Positions 9,757-20,324 of a stretch of DNA of 64,000 bases are shown one piece after another. Every line of letters begins with the position of its first letter. Position 1 is the stretch's first letter. The notes under the pieces are model-generated. The model made no database searches. It was not told the origin of the DNA and saw only the letters and a program-made list of their open reading frames with translations. The stretch spans positions 1 to 64,000 of the forward strand of contig JAUWMT010000010.1 of NCBI GenBank assembly GCA_030613025.1. The letters are read 5' to 3'. This stretch comes from Candidatus Cloacimonadota bacterium (lineage in GTDB: Bacteria; Cloacimonadota; Cloacimonadia; JGIOTU-2). Made by a program: the position numbers and the translations under genes.

Positions 9757-11058
9757 ATGTTAACAAAAAGAAATATTTTCCGTATTCTCAGTTTTATGCT
9801 GTTAATTACATCAATACTATATGTTGTTGCCAAAAACATGCCATCACCTTTTGGAAGTTTCCGGTTTTTGTATGGACCTCTTTGGTTAATAGTAGTTACC
9901 TTTTTAAAACCTGAGATATATAAACAAAAATCTGTTCAAGTATTGTTATTATATGGTTTAATATCAATTTTACTTTTAGAAAACATCCTTTGGCTTCATA
10001 TGAACGACTGGTATCAGCACATGATATTAGAAGAGTTTTATGCTTTAATTGTTGTTGTAATGTTAATGTCTTATTTTATCGTAAGTAGAGATTTTAAAGG
10101 ATGGGCTATTCTTAGTAAATGGGCTTTGATTTTTATTGTTATCACAGGTGTAATGACTATTATTGCTACATCAATAATGCCAACAATAGCTAGACAATCA
10201 GCAGCTGGATTTGAAGGATTATCAGGAATGTATGCGCTGTACGATAAAACTGGTTGCGGAGGATATGGCTTTGGACAATCATTATGTCTGCTCTTCCCTA
10301 TATTGATCTATAATATTAAATTCAAAAATCAAACCGTTTTTTCACGTAGAGCCTTGATAATTCTTGTTGTATTTCTCTTTTTTGTAGTAATAAGAATACA
10401 AGCATTTGCAAATATTATTACGGCATCTGTTGCTATTGCAGTATCATTATTAGGAGTAAAACGCATTAAAACTTCAATTGCAATTGTCGTTTTAGTAATT
10501 ATTTTTGCATTTGCAATACCTGCTCAGTTTTATGCAGATATATTGATTTCTGTTAGCAAATATTTTGCTCCAGATTCTGTGAATTATAGTAAGCTTAACG
10601 ACATGGCATTCTTTATTGGTAATCCGGTTTTAGATTTTTCTGCTAGTGGAATTGGTGGACGTGCAGATAGATATCCAATGCTATTTGAAGCATTTTTAAA
10701 AAGCCCATTATTTGGTGATTCTTTTTATAATAGTCCTTACTATTATCTAGTTCTTGCAGGTGGTCATTTGCATTGGATGAGTCGATTAACCGTTTGGGGC
10801 ATATTTGGATTTGCGTTTTACTTATTTATGCTAAAAACAATATTTAAACGGTTATTTTCTTTATTTGATAAGCAATTTGGCTATTATTACGCACTATGCA
10901 TTGTGGCGTTTATCATTCTTGGTTTGTTAAAAACAGTAACTGGACGAGAAAATGTGATTATGTTATTTGTAATTATTCCAGGGTTATATTATCTGCCATT
11001 AATTTCAAAAATGCCTAAAAAGAAAAATTATATTGAACAAGTAAGTAATAAAAATTAA
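9757..11058 (+). CDS. Multi-TM protein, probable O-antigen polymerase/ligase (Wzy-like)
   Basis: About 10 hydrophobic segments within a polysaccharide locus; large loop with SASGIGGRADRYPMLFEAFLKSPLFGDS. Confidence 0.65.
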   Translation: MLTKRNIFRILSFMLLITSILYVVAKNMPSPFGSFRFLYGPLWLIVVTFLKPEIYKQKSVQVLLLYGLISILLLENILWLHMNDWYQHMILEEFYALIVVVMLMSYFIVSRDFKGWAILSKWALIFIVITGVMTIIATSIMPTIARQSAAGFEGLSGMYALYDKTGCGGYGFGQSLCLLFPILIYNIKFKNQTVFSRRALIILVVFLFFVVIRIQAFANIITASVAIAVSLLGVKRIKTSIAIVVLVIIFAFAIPAQFYADILISVSKYFAPDSVNYSKLNDMAFFIGNPVLDFSASGIGGRADRYPMLFEAFLKSPLFGDSFYNSPYYYLVLAGGHLHWMSRLTVWGIFGFAFYLFMLKTIFKRLFSLFDKQFGYYYALCIVAFIILGLLKTVTGRENVIMLFVIIPGLYYLPLISKMPKKKNYIEQVSNKN

Positions 11059-11074
11059 TTTTATTATATATGAT

Positions 11075-11209
11075 TGACGAACTCGTAAAAAAGAAAAAAT
11101 CGGGCTTTTCAACAAAATACCAGTTTTCATAACTGTTAGTATATTACTATGTTACAGATTTTGAAAATTTCCTAAAATATTAATAATCTGACTTTTTACG
11201 AGTTCGTCA
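11075..11209. mobile_element. MITE with 17-bp perfect terminal inverted repeats
   Basis: TGACGAACTCGTAAAAA (11075-11091) is the exact reverse complement of TTTTTACGAGTTCGTCA (11193-11209); 4-bp TGAT direct repeat at 11071-11074 and 11210-11213. Confidence 0.85.
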
Positions 11210-11385
11210 TGATTAACAAAACTCTTCTAATTACTGGTGGCACCGGCTCTTTCGGAAACGCCGTTTTAAAGCGTTTTCTCCATTCAGATGAATTTTCTGA
11301 AATTCGCATATTCAGCCGGGATAAAAAAAACAAGATGATATGCGAAAGAAATTTAATAATCCGAAAGTGAATTTATATATTAATG
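11209..11385 (+). pseudogene. N-terminal fragment of CapD/FnlA-like UDP-sugar dehydratase
   Basis: MINKTLLITGGTGSFGNAVLKRFLHSDEFSEIRIFSRD then frameshift in an A-run; +1 frame continues KKQDDMRKKFNNPKVNLYI and stops. Confidence 0.75.
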
Positions 11386-11405
11386 TTTAAGATAACTTAT
11401 CGTTA

Positions 11406-12374
11406 TTGGTAATTTTAAAAAACAAAATGGAGATAAAAATGAAAGTGTTAGTAACTGGTGGTGCTGGTTTTATCGGTACAAATCTATGTAATGAATTACG
11501 TTCAAGAGGTCATAAAGTAATTGCTTGTGATCTTTATAATACTGAAAGAGATGATTTCATTAGATGTGATGTGAGAAATTACAGACAATTAGAAAAAGTA
11601 TTTGATGAATATGGTCCTTTTGACTATGTTTATCATTTAGCAGCAGAATATGGCAGATGGAATGGTGAAGCCTATTATGAGAATCTTTGGCAGACAAATA
11701 TTATTGGAACTAAACATATAGTACGTCTACAAGAAAAATATAAGTTTCGAATGATATTTTTCTCATCAGCTGAAGTTTATGGTGATTATGAGGGTGAGAT
11801 GAAAGAAGCTGTTATGCAAGAAAATAGTATAAAAGATACTTATCAGATGAATGATTATGCTATTTCTAAATGGGCGGGTGAACTAATGTGCATGAATTCA
11901 GCTAAAATGTTTGGAACTGAAACAGTTAGAGTTAGACCGGTTAATTGTTATGGTCCACATGAAGAATACACTCCCTATCGTGGTTTTATACCAAAATTTA
12001 TTTACCACGCTTTGTTCGATAAACCCTATATTGTTTATAAAGGGCATAAAAGAATTATTGATTTTGTAGAAGATACTTGTAGAACTTTTGCAAATATCAC
12101 AGAAAATTTTTTTTGCGGAGATGTATATAATATAGGTGGTAAAGTTGAATGGGAAAAAGATATCAAAGAATATTCAGATATAATTCTAAAAGCTGTTGGT
12201 AGAGATGATTCAATCATAACTTACAAGGAATCAGAAGGTAACACCACAAAAATTAAAACTATTGATTTCTCAAAATCGATAAAAGATTTAAAGCATGATC
12301 CAAAAATAGATCCTGAAGAAGGAATAAAAAGAACTGTGAAATGGTTTAAGTGGTTTTATAGAATAGAAAAATAA
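11406..12374 (+). CDS. NAD-dependent epimerase/dehydratase
   Basis: MKVLVTGGAGFIGTNLCNELRSRGHKVIACD...SSAEVYGDYEG...YAISKWAGE. Confidence 0.88.
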   Translation: MVILKNKMEIKMKVLVTGGAGFIGTNLCNELRSRGHKVIACDLYNTERDDFIRCDVRNYRQLEKVFDEYGPFDYVYHLAAEYGRWNGEAYYENLWQTNIIGTKHIVRLQEKYKFRMIFFSSAEVYGDYEGEMKEAVMQENSIKDTYQMNDYAISKWAGELMCMNSAKMFGTETVRVRPVNCYGPHEEYTPYRGFIPKFIYHALFDKPYIVYKGHKRIIDFVEDTCRTFANITENFFCGDVYNIGGKVEWEKDIKEYSDIILKAVGRDDSIITYKESEGNTTKIKTIDFSKSIKDLKHDPKIDPEEGIKRTVKWFKWFYRIEK

Positions 12375-12389
12375 ATTAAGGAGAATGAA

Positions 12390-13388
12390 ATGAAAGAAAT
12401 AGAAAAAAAGTATGAAGAAAAGAGAATCTTGGTTACAGGTGGTGCTGGTTGTATTGGCAGTAATCTTATTAAGAAACTTAGTGAATTAGGTGCGAAAGAA
12501 GTAATTATTCTGGATAATTTATCATCTTCATATATATGGAATATACCTCAAGCAAATAATATTATATTTGTTGAGGGTGATATTTTAGATGATGAAATGT
12601 TGAAAAGAGTATTTAAAAGAAAACCAGAATATGTATTTCATCTTGCAGCGCATTTTGCGAATCAAAATTCAGTTGATAATCCCGAGACTGATTTGATGGT
12701 AAATGGTATGGGAATCTTGAAAGTCCTTGAGTATGCCCAGATTAGTGGAATTGAAAGATTTATATTCTCATCTTCGGGTTGTGGTGTATATGGCTTAGAT
12801 TCAAAAATGCCTTTTGAAGAAAATGATATTTCAATTAAATTGCATTCCCCTTATCAAGTTACAAAATTACTCGGTGAATTGTTTACAAACTATTTTAATA
12901 ATCTATATAATTTACCAATTGTTAATGCTCGTTTTTTTAATGTATTTGGACCAGGTGAAGTCCCCGGAAAATACAGAAATGTTATTCCGAATTTTATTTA
13001 TTGGGCTATGCAAGGTAAATCTTTACCTATTACAGGTAATGGTTCAGAAACTCGTGACTGGACTTATGTTGGAGATATTGTAGATGGTCTTTTGGCAATG
13101 GGAGTAAAAAAAGAAGCAATTGGAGAAGCAATTAATCTCGGCTCTGGCAAAGAGACAAAAGTTATTGATATGGCTAATATAGTAAATGACTTAACAGGGA
13201 ATAAAAATGGAATAAGATATATAGAAGCAAGAAATTGGGATGTCAAGAAGAGACTCCTTTCTTCTATTGATAAAGCTAAAAGAATATTGGACTATGAACC
13301 TAAAACGAGCTTCAAATCAGGAGTTGAAGAGGTTTATAAGTGGTTTGTTGATAATTGGGAAAATATAGAAAAGAGCGCAGAATTCTGA
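12390..13388 (+). CDS. NAD-dependent epimerase/dehydratase (UDP-glucose 4-epimerase-like)
   Basis: RILVTGGAGCIGSNLIKKLSELGAKEVIILDNLSSS...SGCGVYGLDSK...SPYQVTKLLGE. Confidence 0.88.
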   Translation: MKEIEKKYEEKRILVTGGAGCIGSNLIKKLSELGAKEVIILDNLSSSYIWNIPQANNIIFVEGDILDDEMLKRVFKRKPEYVFHLAAHFANQNSVDNPETDLMVNGMGILKVLEYAQISGIERFIFSSSGCGVYGLDSKMPFEENDISIKLHSPYQVTKLLGELFTNYFNNLYNLPIVNARFFNVFGPGEVPGKYRNVIPNFIYWAMQGKSLPITGNGSETRDWTYVGDIVDGLLAMGVKKEAIGEAINLGSGKETKVIDMANIVNDLTGNKNGIRYIEARNWDVKKRLLSSIDKAKRILDYEPKTSFKSGVEEVYKWFVDNWENIEKSAEF

Positions 13389-13389
13389 T

Positions 13390-14535
13390 ATGGAGAATAG
13401 AATCAAGGTTCTAATTGTTTTTGGCACCAGACCAGAAGCAATCAAAATGGCTCCTGTTATTAAACAATTTGAATTAAATAAAGACAAATTTGACACCATT
13501 GTTTGTGTAACAGCCCAGCATAGAGAAATGTTGGATCAAGTTCTGAATTTGTTTGATATTAAACCCCAGTATGATTTAGGTTTGATGACAAATAATCAAA
13601 GTTTGCATGATTTAACCTCAAAAGTACTTCTTGGGATAACAGAAGTTATTGAACAAGAAAAGCCTGATTTAGTGTTAGTTCAAGGTGATACTACTACAAC
13701 TTTTGTATCGGCTTTGGCTGCTTACTATTTAAAAATTCCTGTAGCGCATATAGAAGCAGGATTGCGAACTCAAAATAAATATAGTCCATTTCCCGAAGAA
13801 ATTAATAGAAGGATTACAAGTCACATTGCTGATTTCCACTTTGCACCAACTAGCGAAGCAAAGAAAAATTTACTTAATGAAGGAATTCCTGAATCTTCAA
13901 TTTTCGTTACAGGTAACACAGTAATTGATGCATTGAAATGGGTAGTTAACAAACAAAAAGGCGAGTCAAAAAAATGGAATAATTACTTTTTGTCCAAATA
14001 TAATATTTCATTTTCAACTACGATTAGAACAGTTTTAGTCACAGGCCATCGCCGAGAAAGTTTTGGACAAGGATTTAAAAATATTTGTATTGCCATAAAG
14101 CAATTGGCAGAAAATGATTCGAATATACAGATAATATATCCAGTTCATTTAAATCCCAATGTTCAAAAACCAGTGTATTCTATTTTGAACAATATAAGGA
14201 ATGTCTATTTGATACAGCCACTAGATTATGAACCCTTTGTTTTTCTAATGAATAAAAGTTACTTAATTCTAACAGATTCAGGGGGAATTCAAGAAGAAGC
14301 ACCGTCTTTGGGTAAGCCTGTTTTAGTAATGCGTGATACAACAGAAAGACCGGAAGGAATAAAAGCAGGAACTGCAAAATTGGTTGGAACAGATAGTAAA
14401 ACAATAGTAAGTGAAACTGAAAAGTTACTATATGATAAAGTTGAATATGAAAAAATGGCAAGGGCAATAAATCCATATGGTGATGGGAATTCTGCTAGAA
14501 AGATTTTAAAATTTATAAAGGTTATCAATATTTAA
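13390..14535 (+). CDS. wecB: UDP-N-acetylglucosamine 2-epimerase (non-hydrolysing)
   Basis: KVLIVFGTRPEAIKMAPVIKQFE...VQGDTTTTFVSALAAYYLKIPVAHIEAGLRTQNKYSPFPEEINRRITSHIADFHFAPT...LTDSGGIQEEAPSLGKPVLVMRDTTERPEG. Confidence 0.95.
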   Translation: MENRIKVLIVFGTRPEAIKMAPVIKQFELNKDKFDTIVCVTAQHREMLDQVLNLFDIKPQYDLGLMTNNQSLHDLTSKVLLGITEVIEQEKPDLVLVQGDTTTTFVSALAAYYLKIPVAHIEAGLRTQNKYSPFPEEINRRITSHIADFHFAPTSEAKKNLLNEGIPESSIFVTGNTVIDALKWVVNKQKGESKKWNNYFLSKYNISFSTTIRTVLVTGHRRESFGQGFKNICIAIKQLAENDSNIQIIYPVHLNPNVQKPVYSILNNIRNVYLIQPLDYEPFVFLMNKSYLILTDSGGIQEEAPSLGKPVLVMRDTTERPEGIKAGTAKLVGTDSKTIVSETEKLLYDKVEYEKMARAINPYGDGNSARKILKFIKVINI

Positions 14536-14557
14536 CTGAAAACTTAAAAGGAAAAAT

Positions 14558-15751
14558 ATGGCTGATAGGAAACAACATATATATTTTTCAAGATTAACTT
14601 GGTCTGCAAAATGGGGTGCAGCTCAGGCTTTATCAGAAGCATTATCAAAAAATGATGATGTTTTGTTTGTCTCTACTTTTTGTAATTTTTTTAAGAGCTT
14701 TTACTCAAAAAAAGATAGAGATGGGATTATACATTGGTTAAAAGGGGAACATTTTAAAAAAGTTAATAAGAATCTCACTATTTTCTATCCACCCCCGTTA
14801 TTCCATTTTGGACGATCTGATCCAAATATTAAATTTAATGAGATATTAGTAAAATTAAATTTGAAATACTTAGCATGGTCAACAAAAAGATTTGCAGAGA
14901 AAATCGGATTTGAAGAACCCATTATTTGGATTGAGGATTTTTTAGCACATTCTTTTAGAAGCATTTTTAAGAGTAATTTATTAATATACTATATATACGA
15001 TGATTATAGGCATATATCTAATTATAATAAAAAAATAATTGTAAAAAACGAGAAGAAAAATTCACAAATATGTGATTTGATAGTTTGTGTATCTAAAGCA
15101 TTGGAAAAACGATTTAAACAATACGGTGCAAAAATATTATTGACATCAATAGGTGTTTCTTCAGATAATATAATAAAAAATGGAGAAATCCATTCCCCTA
15201 TTTCCAGTATTAATAATCTCAATGGGAGAAAAATTGGATTTTTAGGTATCGCTGATTTTAATGATCATTCTTTGGTTGAAAAAATTGTTAAAAACTTTGA
15301 GAATTCTAAGATAGTTTTTGTAGGTCCTTTAGAAAGAAATAAACGATTTTTAAGATCTTTATATTATAAACATAATGTTAAATGTTTTCCTACGGTTAAT
15401 ATTTCTGATGTGCCAAAAGTTATTGCTGCTTTTGATGTTTGTATTTTACCATTTGAAAAAAATGAATTTACTAAAGGTAGTGACCCAATGAAAATGTATG
15501 ATTATTTAGCAGGTGGAAAACCAGTTGTTGCCATTAAAATTAATGAAGATATGGAAAAGTTTAATGATGTTGCTTATTTATGCGATAATCACAAAGAATT
15601 TTTGGAAGGGATTGAATTTTATTTAAATATAAATATTAATGAGAGTAAAAAATTAAAAAAAAAACAATTAAAATTTATTAAAGAATATACTTGGGAAAGC
15701 ATCGCATTGAAAATATCATGTTTCATAGATGAGAATTTAACTAAATTATGA
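14558..15751 (+). CDS. Glycosyltransferase (GT4/TuaH-like)
   Basis: FDVCILPFEKNEFTKGSDPMKMYDYLAGGKPVVAIKI; GT-B type C-terminal motif. Confidence 0.78.
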   Translation: MADRKQHIYFSRLTWSAKWGAAQALSEALSKNDDVLFVSTFCNFFKSFYSKKDRDGIIHWLKGEHFKKVNKNLTIFYPPPLFHFGRSDPNIKFNEILVKLNLKYLAWSTKRFAEKIGFEEPIIWIEDFLAHSFRSIFKSNLLIYYIYDDYRHISNYNKKIIVKNEKKNSQICDLIVCVSKALEKRFKQYGAKILLTSIGVSSDNIIKNGEIHSPISSINNLNGRKIGFLGIADFNDHSLVEKIVKNFENSKIVFVGPLERNKRFLRSLYYKHNVKCFPTVNISDVPKVIAAFDVCILPFEKNEFTKGSDPMKMYDYLAGGKPVVAIKINEDMEKFNDVAYLCDNHKEFLEGIEFYLNININESKKLKKKQLKFIKEYTWESIALKISCFIDENLTKL

Positions 15752-15948
15752 AGAAAATATTCTTGTTACACTATTTGAAAATGAAATATTAAGTTTATAA
15801 AAAAAGAATCATTATTAATATATTAATTTATTAAGTATATGATAGAATGATAATTTTAGCAAGAGTTTTAGAAAATGAAGATTTATGTAAATAGCGGATA
15901 CAAAAAAAGTTAATACTAATAAATTTAAAAAATATAAAAATAATTCAT

Positions 15949-16503
15949 ATGAACATTTTAATATCACTATCATCTTTCGGACAAAGTGGTTTTGAACCAA
16001 TGAATATTTTAGAACAAAATGGTTTTGAAATTATTCTTTATCCATATGAAAGAAAACTAGCCGAAGATGAAGTAATTGAAATCGCTTCAGATTGTATTGG
16101 TATTGTTACTGGTGTAGAACCATTAAACAAAACCGTGATGGATGCTTTACCTAATTTGAGATGTATTAGCAGAGTTGGAGTTGGTATGGATAGTGTTGAT
16201 CTGGGATATGCAAAAGAAAAAGTAATAACAGTTGTTAACACTCCTGATGGTCCAAAAAGATCAGTAGCAGAAATGACTATTGCTATGACTTTTTCTTTAC
16301 TAAGGAAAAGTCCTCAAGCTGATGATTATATTAAAAATAATCGTCATATTTTCCCGACTATGCCTGAAACAAATGCAATATCTGAAGCTTTAAATAAAGC
16401 TCTTAATTCTGAAGTGAACAATAATTCTGATATTGAAATAGAAGGACTAAGTAAATGTACTTTGGATTCATGTTTTGGAAAAATTGCAAATTTAATTCTA
16501 TAA
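15949..16503 (+). pseudogene. D-2-hydroxyacid/3-phosphoglycerate dehydrogenase, truncated
   Basis: N-terminal half (MNILISLSSFGQSGFEPMNILEQNGFEIIL...RVGVGMDSVDLGYAKEKVITVVNTPDGPKRSVAEMTIAMTFSLLRK) is good; NAD-binding GxGxxG domain missing, unrelated C-terminus. Confidence 0.65.
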
Positions 16504-16520
16504 AAAACTTGAGATTATAA

Positions 16521-17219
16521 ATGATGAAATACACAGCAGAAATCCCTGTACGGCTTGGAAGTAAAAGAGTTCCTAAGAAGAATTTAAGGTTAATTAACGG
16601 TAAACCAATGGTGGCATACGCTATAGATGCCTGCAAAAAATCGAAAAAGATTCAGGAAGTATATATAAATTCTGAATCAACAATACTAAAAAAATTATCT
16701 ATTGAATATGGAGTAAATTTCTACCTAAGAAAACCAGAATTAGCAAAAGAGGATGTTACACAAGATCAATTCAATTATGATTTTCTATGTAATGTGGAAA
16801 CAGAAAACCTGGTTTTGGTTAATCCTGTTTCACCTTTGGTTCTTCCCGAAGATATTGATAATGCTATTGCATATTATGAGAACAACAAACTTGACACCCT
16901 AATATCTATAAGGGAAGAAAAGCTTCAATCGTTTTATGAGAATAAACCTTTAAATTTTTCCGTAAATGACTTATTGCCAATGACACAACATTTAAAACCA
17001 ATACAACTTTGTGCCTGGACTGTATGTATCTGGAATGCAAAAAAATTCATGGAGTTTTATAAAAAGAATGGCTTTGCTGTATTCGTTGGTAATTATGGTC
17101 TTTATCCCTTTGATCCAATTAGATCATTGAAAATTAGTACTGAAAATGATTTCAAATTAGCAGAATTGTATATTTCGTCTAGAAATAATCCGATACAAGG
17201 AATTAAATATTATGAATAA
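16521..17219 (+). CDS. Acylneuraminate cytidylyltransferase-like
   Basis: YTAEIPVRLGSKRVPKKNLRLINGKPMVAYAIDACKKSKKIQEVYINSES. Confidence 0.85.
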   Translation: MMKYTAEIPVRLGSKRVPKKNLRLINGKPMVAYAIDACKKSKKIQEVYINSESTILKKLSIEYGVNFYLRKPELAKEDVTQDQFNYDFLCNVETENLVLVNPVSPLVLPEDIDNAIAYYENNKLDTLISIREEKLQSFYENKPLNFSVNDLLPMTQHLKPIQLCAWTVCIWNAKKFMEFYKKNGFAVFVGNYGLYPFDPIRSLKISTENDFKLAELYISSRNNPIQGIKYYE

Positions 17220-17292
17220 AATTTTAGTTTCCCCTTCATCGTTTGGGAAATGTGGTGATGAGCCAAAATATATAAGGAGTTTAAGTGCATGA
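17212..17292 (+). pseudogene. N-terminal stub of a second hydroxyacid dehydrogenase
   Basis: MNKILVSPSSFGKCGDEPKYIRSLSA*; parallels MNILISLSSFGQSGFEPMNIL of 15949-16503. Confidence 0.6.
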
Positions 17293-18275
17293 TTAATTTT
17301 GGAATTCTAGGTTATGGTTATATGGGAGAGATAAGAAAAAGGTATATTGATTTTGACATTAACAGTACTACAAAAGCAATTTTTCACACTGAAAAACTTG
17401 ATGGTGATTTTAAGTTTTATAACAAATGGCAAGACGTAATAAAGGATAAATCAATTGATGCAATTTTTATATGCCTTCCAAATTATTTAATAAAAGATAC
17501 AGTAATTATGGGCTTGGAACATGGCAAGCACATTTTTGCTGAAAAACCACCGGGTATTTCTGTTGAAGAAGTTAAAGAAATGATGGTAGTAGAAAAAAAG
17601 ACTGGAAAATTATTAAAATTTGGTTTTAATCACAGATATCATCCTGCTATTATAAAAGCTAAAGAATTAGTTGATTCAAATGAATTTGGAGATATATTGT
17701 GGATGAGGGGAAGGTACGGAAAAAATGTTTCACCTGATTTTGATAATAATTGGCGTTCAAAAAAGAAATATGCTGGTGGCGGAATCCTTATGGATCAGGG
17801 AATCCATATGTTAGATTTATTACTCTACTTTGGAAATGATTTTGACGAAGTTAAGGCATTTACATCAAATCTTTATTGGAAAGGTGATGTTGAAGATAAT
17901 GTTTTTGCAATATTACGAAATAGTAAAGGACTAGTAGCTTCAATACATTCCACTATGACTCAATGGAGATATCTATTTTCTTTAGAAATTTTTCTTGAAA
18001 AAGGATATATTACAATAAATGGATTATTATCAAAAACAGGACGGTATGGCCAGGAAAAACTTGATTGGGCAATAAATCGGGCTCCTACTCCGATGGCTTC
18101 ACATTCTGAAGTAAAATCATTAACATTTAATACAGATCTATCATGGAAACAAGAGCAAGACGAATTTACATCTGCAATCTTAAATAATACGGAAATAAAG
18201 ATAGGAAATACTACCGATGCATTGAAATTAATGACTTTGATAGAAAAGATATATAAAAACGCAAATAATCAATAA
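17289..18275 (+). CDS. Gfo/Idh/MocA-family oxidoreductase
   Basis: INFGILGYGYMGEIRKRYI...HGKHIFAEKPPGISVEEVKEM...GGGILMDQGIHMLDLLLYF. Confidence 0.92.
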   Translation: MINFGILGYGYMGEIRKRYIDFDINSTTKAIFHTEKLDGDFKFYNKWQDVIKDKSIDAIFICLPNYLIKDTVIMGLEHGKHIFAEKPPGISVEEVKEMMVVEKKTGKLLKFGFNHRYHPAIIKAKELVDSNEFGDILWMRGRYGKNVSPDFDNNWRSKKKYAGGGILMDQGIHMLDLLLYFGNDFDEVKAFTSNLYWKGDVEDNVFAILRNSKGLVASIHSTMTQWRYLFSLEIFLEKGYITINGLLSKTGRYGQEKLDWAINRAPTPMASHSEVKSLTFNTDLSWKQEQDEFTSAILNNTEIKIGNTTDALKLMTLIEKIYKNANNQ

Positions 18276-18289
18276 AAAAGGAAAAAACA

Positions 18290-18892
18290 ATGGAATTTAT
18301 TAAACAATATCTTGATGGTGTTCAAGAAATAACAAAAAACTTGGATCATGATTCGATCAAAAACATAGTCGAACTTATTGCTTCCGCTAAGGAAAAAGGC
18401 GGAAGATTATTTATACTTGGTGTTGGCGGGGGTGCCGGACACGCTAGTCATGCTGTTAATGATTTTCGTAAAATTGTACAGATTGAAACGTATGCCCCAA
18501 CCGATAATGTATCTGAATTAACTGCGCGAATAAATGATGAAGGTTGGAATTCATGTTATGCCGAATGGTTAAAAATATCAAAGATAAATTCCAACGATTG
18601 TATTTTGGTGTTTTCAGTTGGAGGAGGTAATCTTGAGCATGGTTTAAGTTTAAATATTGTCGAAGCCCTTCATTTGGCTAAATCTGTAGGTGCATCTATT
18701 TCTGGCATTGTTGGTAGAGATGGCGGAGAAACAGCAAAACTTGCAAATGCCTGTGTAATTGTTCCTGATGTTGATCATGAACTTACAACGGTACTTACTG
18801 AATCATTTCAAGCTGTGATATGGCATTTAATTGTATCACATCCACTGTTATATTCAGCATCAATGAAATGGGAATCAGTAATTAAAAAATAG
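18290..18892 (+). CDS. SIS-domain sugar isomerase (phosphoheptose isomerase-like)
   Basis: GGRLFILGVGGGAGHASHAVNDFRK...CILVFSVGGGNLEHGLSLNIVEAL. Confidence 0.82.
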   Translation: MEFIKQYLDGVQEITKNLDHDSIKNIVELIASAKEKGGRLFILGVGGGAGHASHAVNDFRKIVQIETYAPTDNVSELTARINDEGWNSCYAEWLKISKINSNDCILVFSVGGGNLEHGLSLNIVEALHLAKSVGASISGIVGRDGGETAKLANACVIVPDVDHELTTVLTESFQAVIWHLIVSHPLLYSASMKWESVIKK

Positions 18893-18900
18893 GAGGAATC

Positions 18901-19587
18901 ATGTCAATATTTATAGACTCATCAAGATTAGAAGAAATCAAAAAATATCACAAAATGGGCATAATAAGGGGGGTTACCACTAACCCTACTATTATGGTTA
19001 AAGATGGCGTTACCGGAGGATTGCTAGGAATAAAAGAACAATCCATAAAGATTGCTAAATTAATAGATCCACTTCCTTTGTCCGTAGAGGTGTTATCCAA
19101 CAATAGGGATGAAATGATTGATCAAGCTGTCGAATTTGCTAAATGGGCTCCAAATATTAATGTAAAAATTACAATTCATGGACCAAATGGTGAATTAGAC
19201 AATCTTGAAGTAATTAACATTTTGGAAACACAACATGATGTAAGGATTAATGTAACTGCAATGATGTCAGCACAGCAATGTTATTTAGCAGCTTGTGCCG
19301 GAGCTTCATATGTCTCGATTTTTTGTGGTCGGGTTAACAATATGGGTTATAATTCAATAGAAGAAATAACGAAAACCCGAAAATTATTAGATTTATTTAA
19401 CCTAAAAAGTAAAATCATAGCAGCCTCTACTCGTGAAGTCCTTAATGTGTCTGAATGGCTATTAGCGGGAGCACATATTGTTACAGTTACACCAAAACTA
19501 ATTGAAGGAATGATTATTCATCCTTATACAAAAGAAACAGTTCAAATGTTTTTAAATGATGCTAAAAAATTGTCCAAACTACTTTAA
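18901..19587 (+). CDS. Transaldolase / fructose-6-phosphate aldolase family
   Basis: MSIFIDSSRLEEIKKYHKMGIIRGVTTNPTIMVKDG...NVKITIHGPNGELDNLEVINILETQHDVRINVTAMMSAQQCYLAACAGASYVSIFCGRVNNMG. Confidence 0.92.
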   Translation: MSIFIDSSRLEEIKKYHKMGIIRGVTTNPTIMVKDGVTGGLLGIKEQSIKIAKLIDPLPLSVEVLSNNRDEMIDQAVEFAKWAPNINVKITIHGPNGELDNLEVINILETQHDVRINVTAMMSAQQCYLAACAGASYVSIFCGRVNNMGYNSIEEITKTRKLLDLFNLKSKIIAASTREVLNVSEWLLAGAHIVTVTPKLIEGMIIHPYTKETVQMFLNDAKKLSKLL

Positions 19588-19642
19588 ATTAAGTAAAAGA
19601 GTTTTATAAGGTAGTTTTTATCTACATATTAACTGTTTTTTT

Positions 19643-20317
19643 ATGAATCAAATCTTGAAATTGATTATTACTGATTTTGACGGAGTAATATTGGAATCAG
19701 AATCTGCGAAAGATAATGCGTTTCGTAAGTGTTTTTCAATATTTCCTGAACGTGTTGAAGAATTTATGGTTTACCATCGCACTAATCCTACAACAGACAG
19801 GTATAAGAAATTCGAATACTTTTATGAAAATATTTTAAAATCAGATTATACTATTGATGTTAAGAAATGGATTTCAAAGCGATTTAACGATATTGTTTTC
19901 GAAATGGTAGTTATATCAGCTTTTGTGCCTGGTGCTATAAATTTTTTAAAGACTTACTCTAAATTTGTTCCCATATGGGTTGTGACCGGGACCCCCAAAA
20001 AAGAATTACAGAGGGTTTTAAGAGCTCTAAATCTTGAGCAATATTTTCAAAAGATTTTTAGCACACCACCTCATAAATCGCTTATCCTTGGAAATATCCT
20101 GAAAGAAACAGGTCTGGAACCAGAGAACACAATTTATATCGGGGATATGATAAATGACTTACATGCTGCGAAAGAAAATAATATAAATTTTATTGGAAGA
20201 CGAAATAGGGAAGTCTTTGAAGGACTACAGTGTTGCGAAATTGATGATCTTCGAACCGTCAATAAGTATTTAAAAATTCATAATAGAAATATAGTAATAT
20301 TCAGTAATACAGAATAA
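19643..20317 (+). CDS. HAD-superfamily phosphatase
   Basis: LIITDFDGVILESESAKDNAF...WVVTGTPKKEL...TIYIGDMINDLHAAKENNI. Confidence 0.88.
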   Translation: MNQILKLIITDFDGVILESESAKDNAFRKCFSIFPERVEEFMVYHRTNPTTDRYKKFEYFYENILKSDYTIDVKKWISKRFNDIVFEMVVISAFVPGAINFLKTYSKFVPIWVVTGTPKKELQRVLRALNLEQYFQKIFSTPPHKSLILGNILKETGLEPENTIYIGDMINDLHAAKENNINFIGRRNREVFEGLQCCEIDDLRTVNKYLKIHNRNIVIFSNTE

Positions 20318-20324
20318 TAATACG

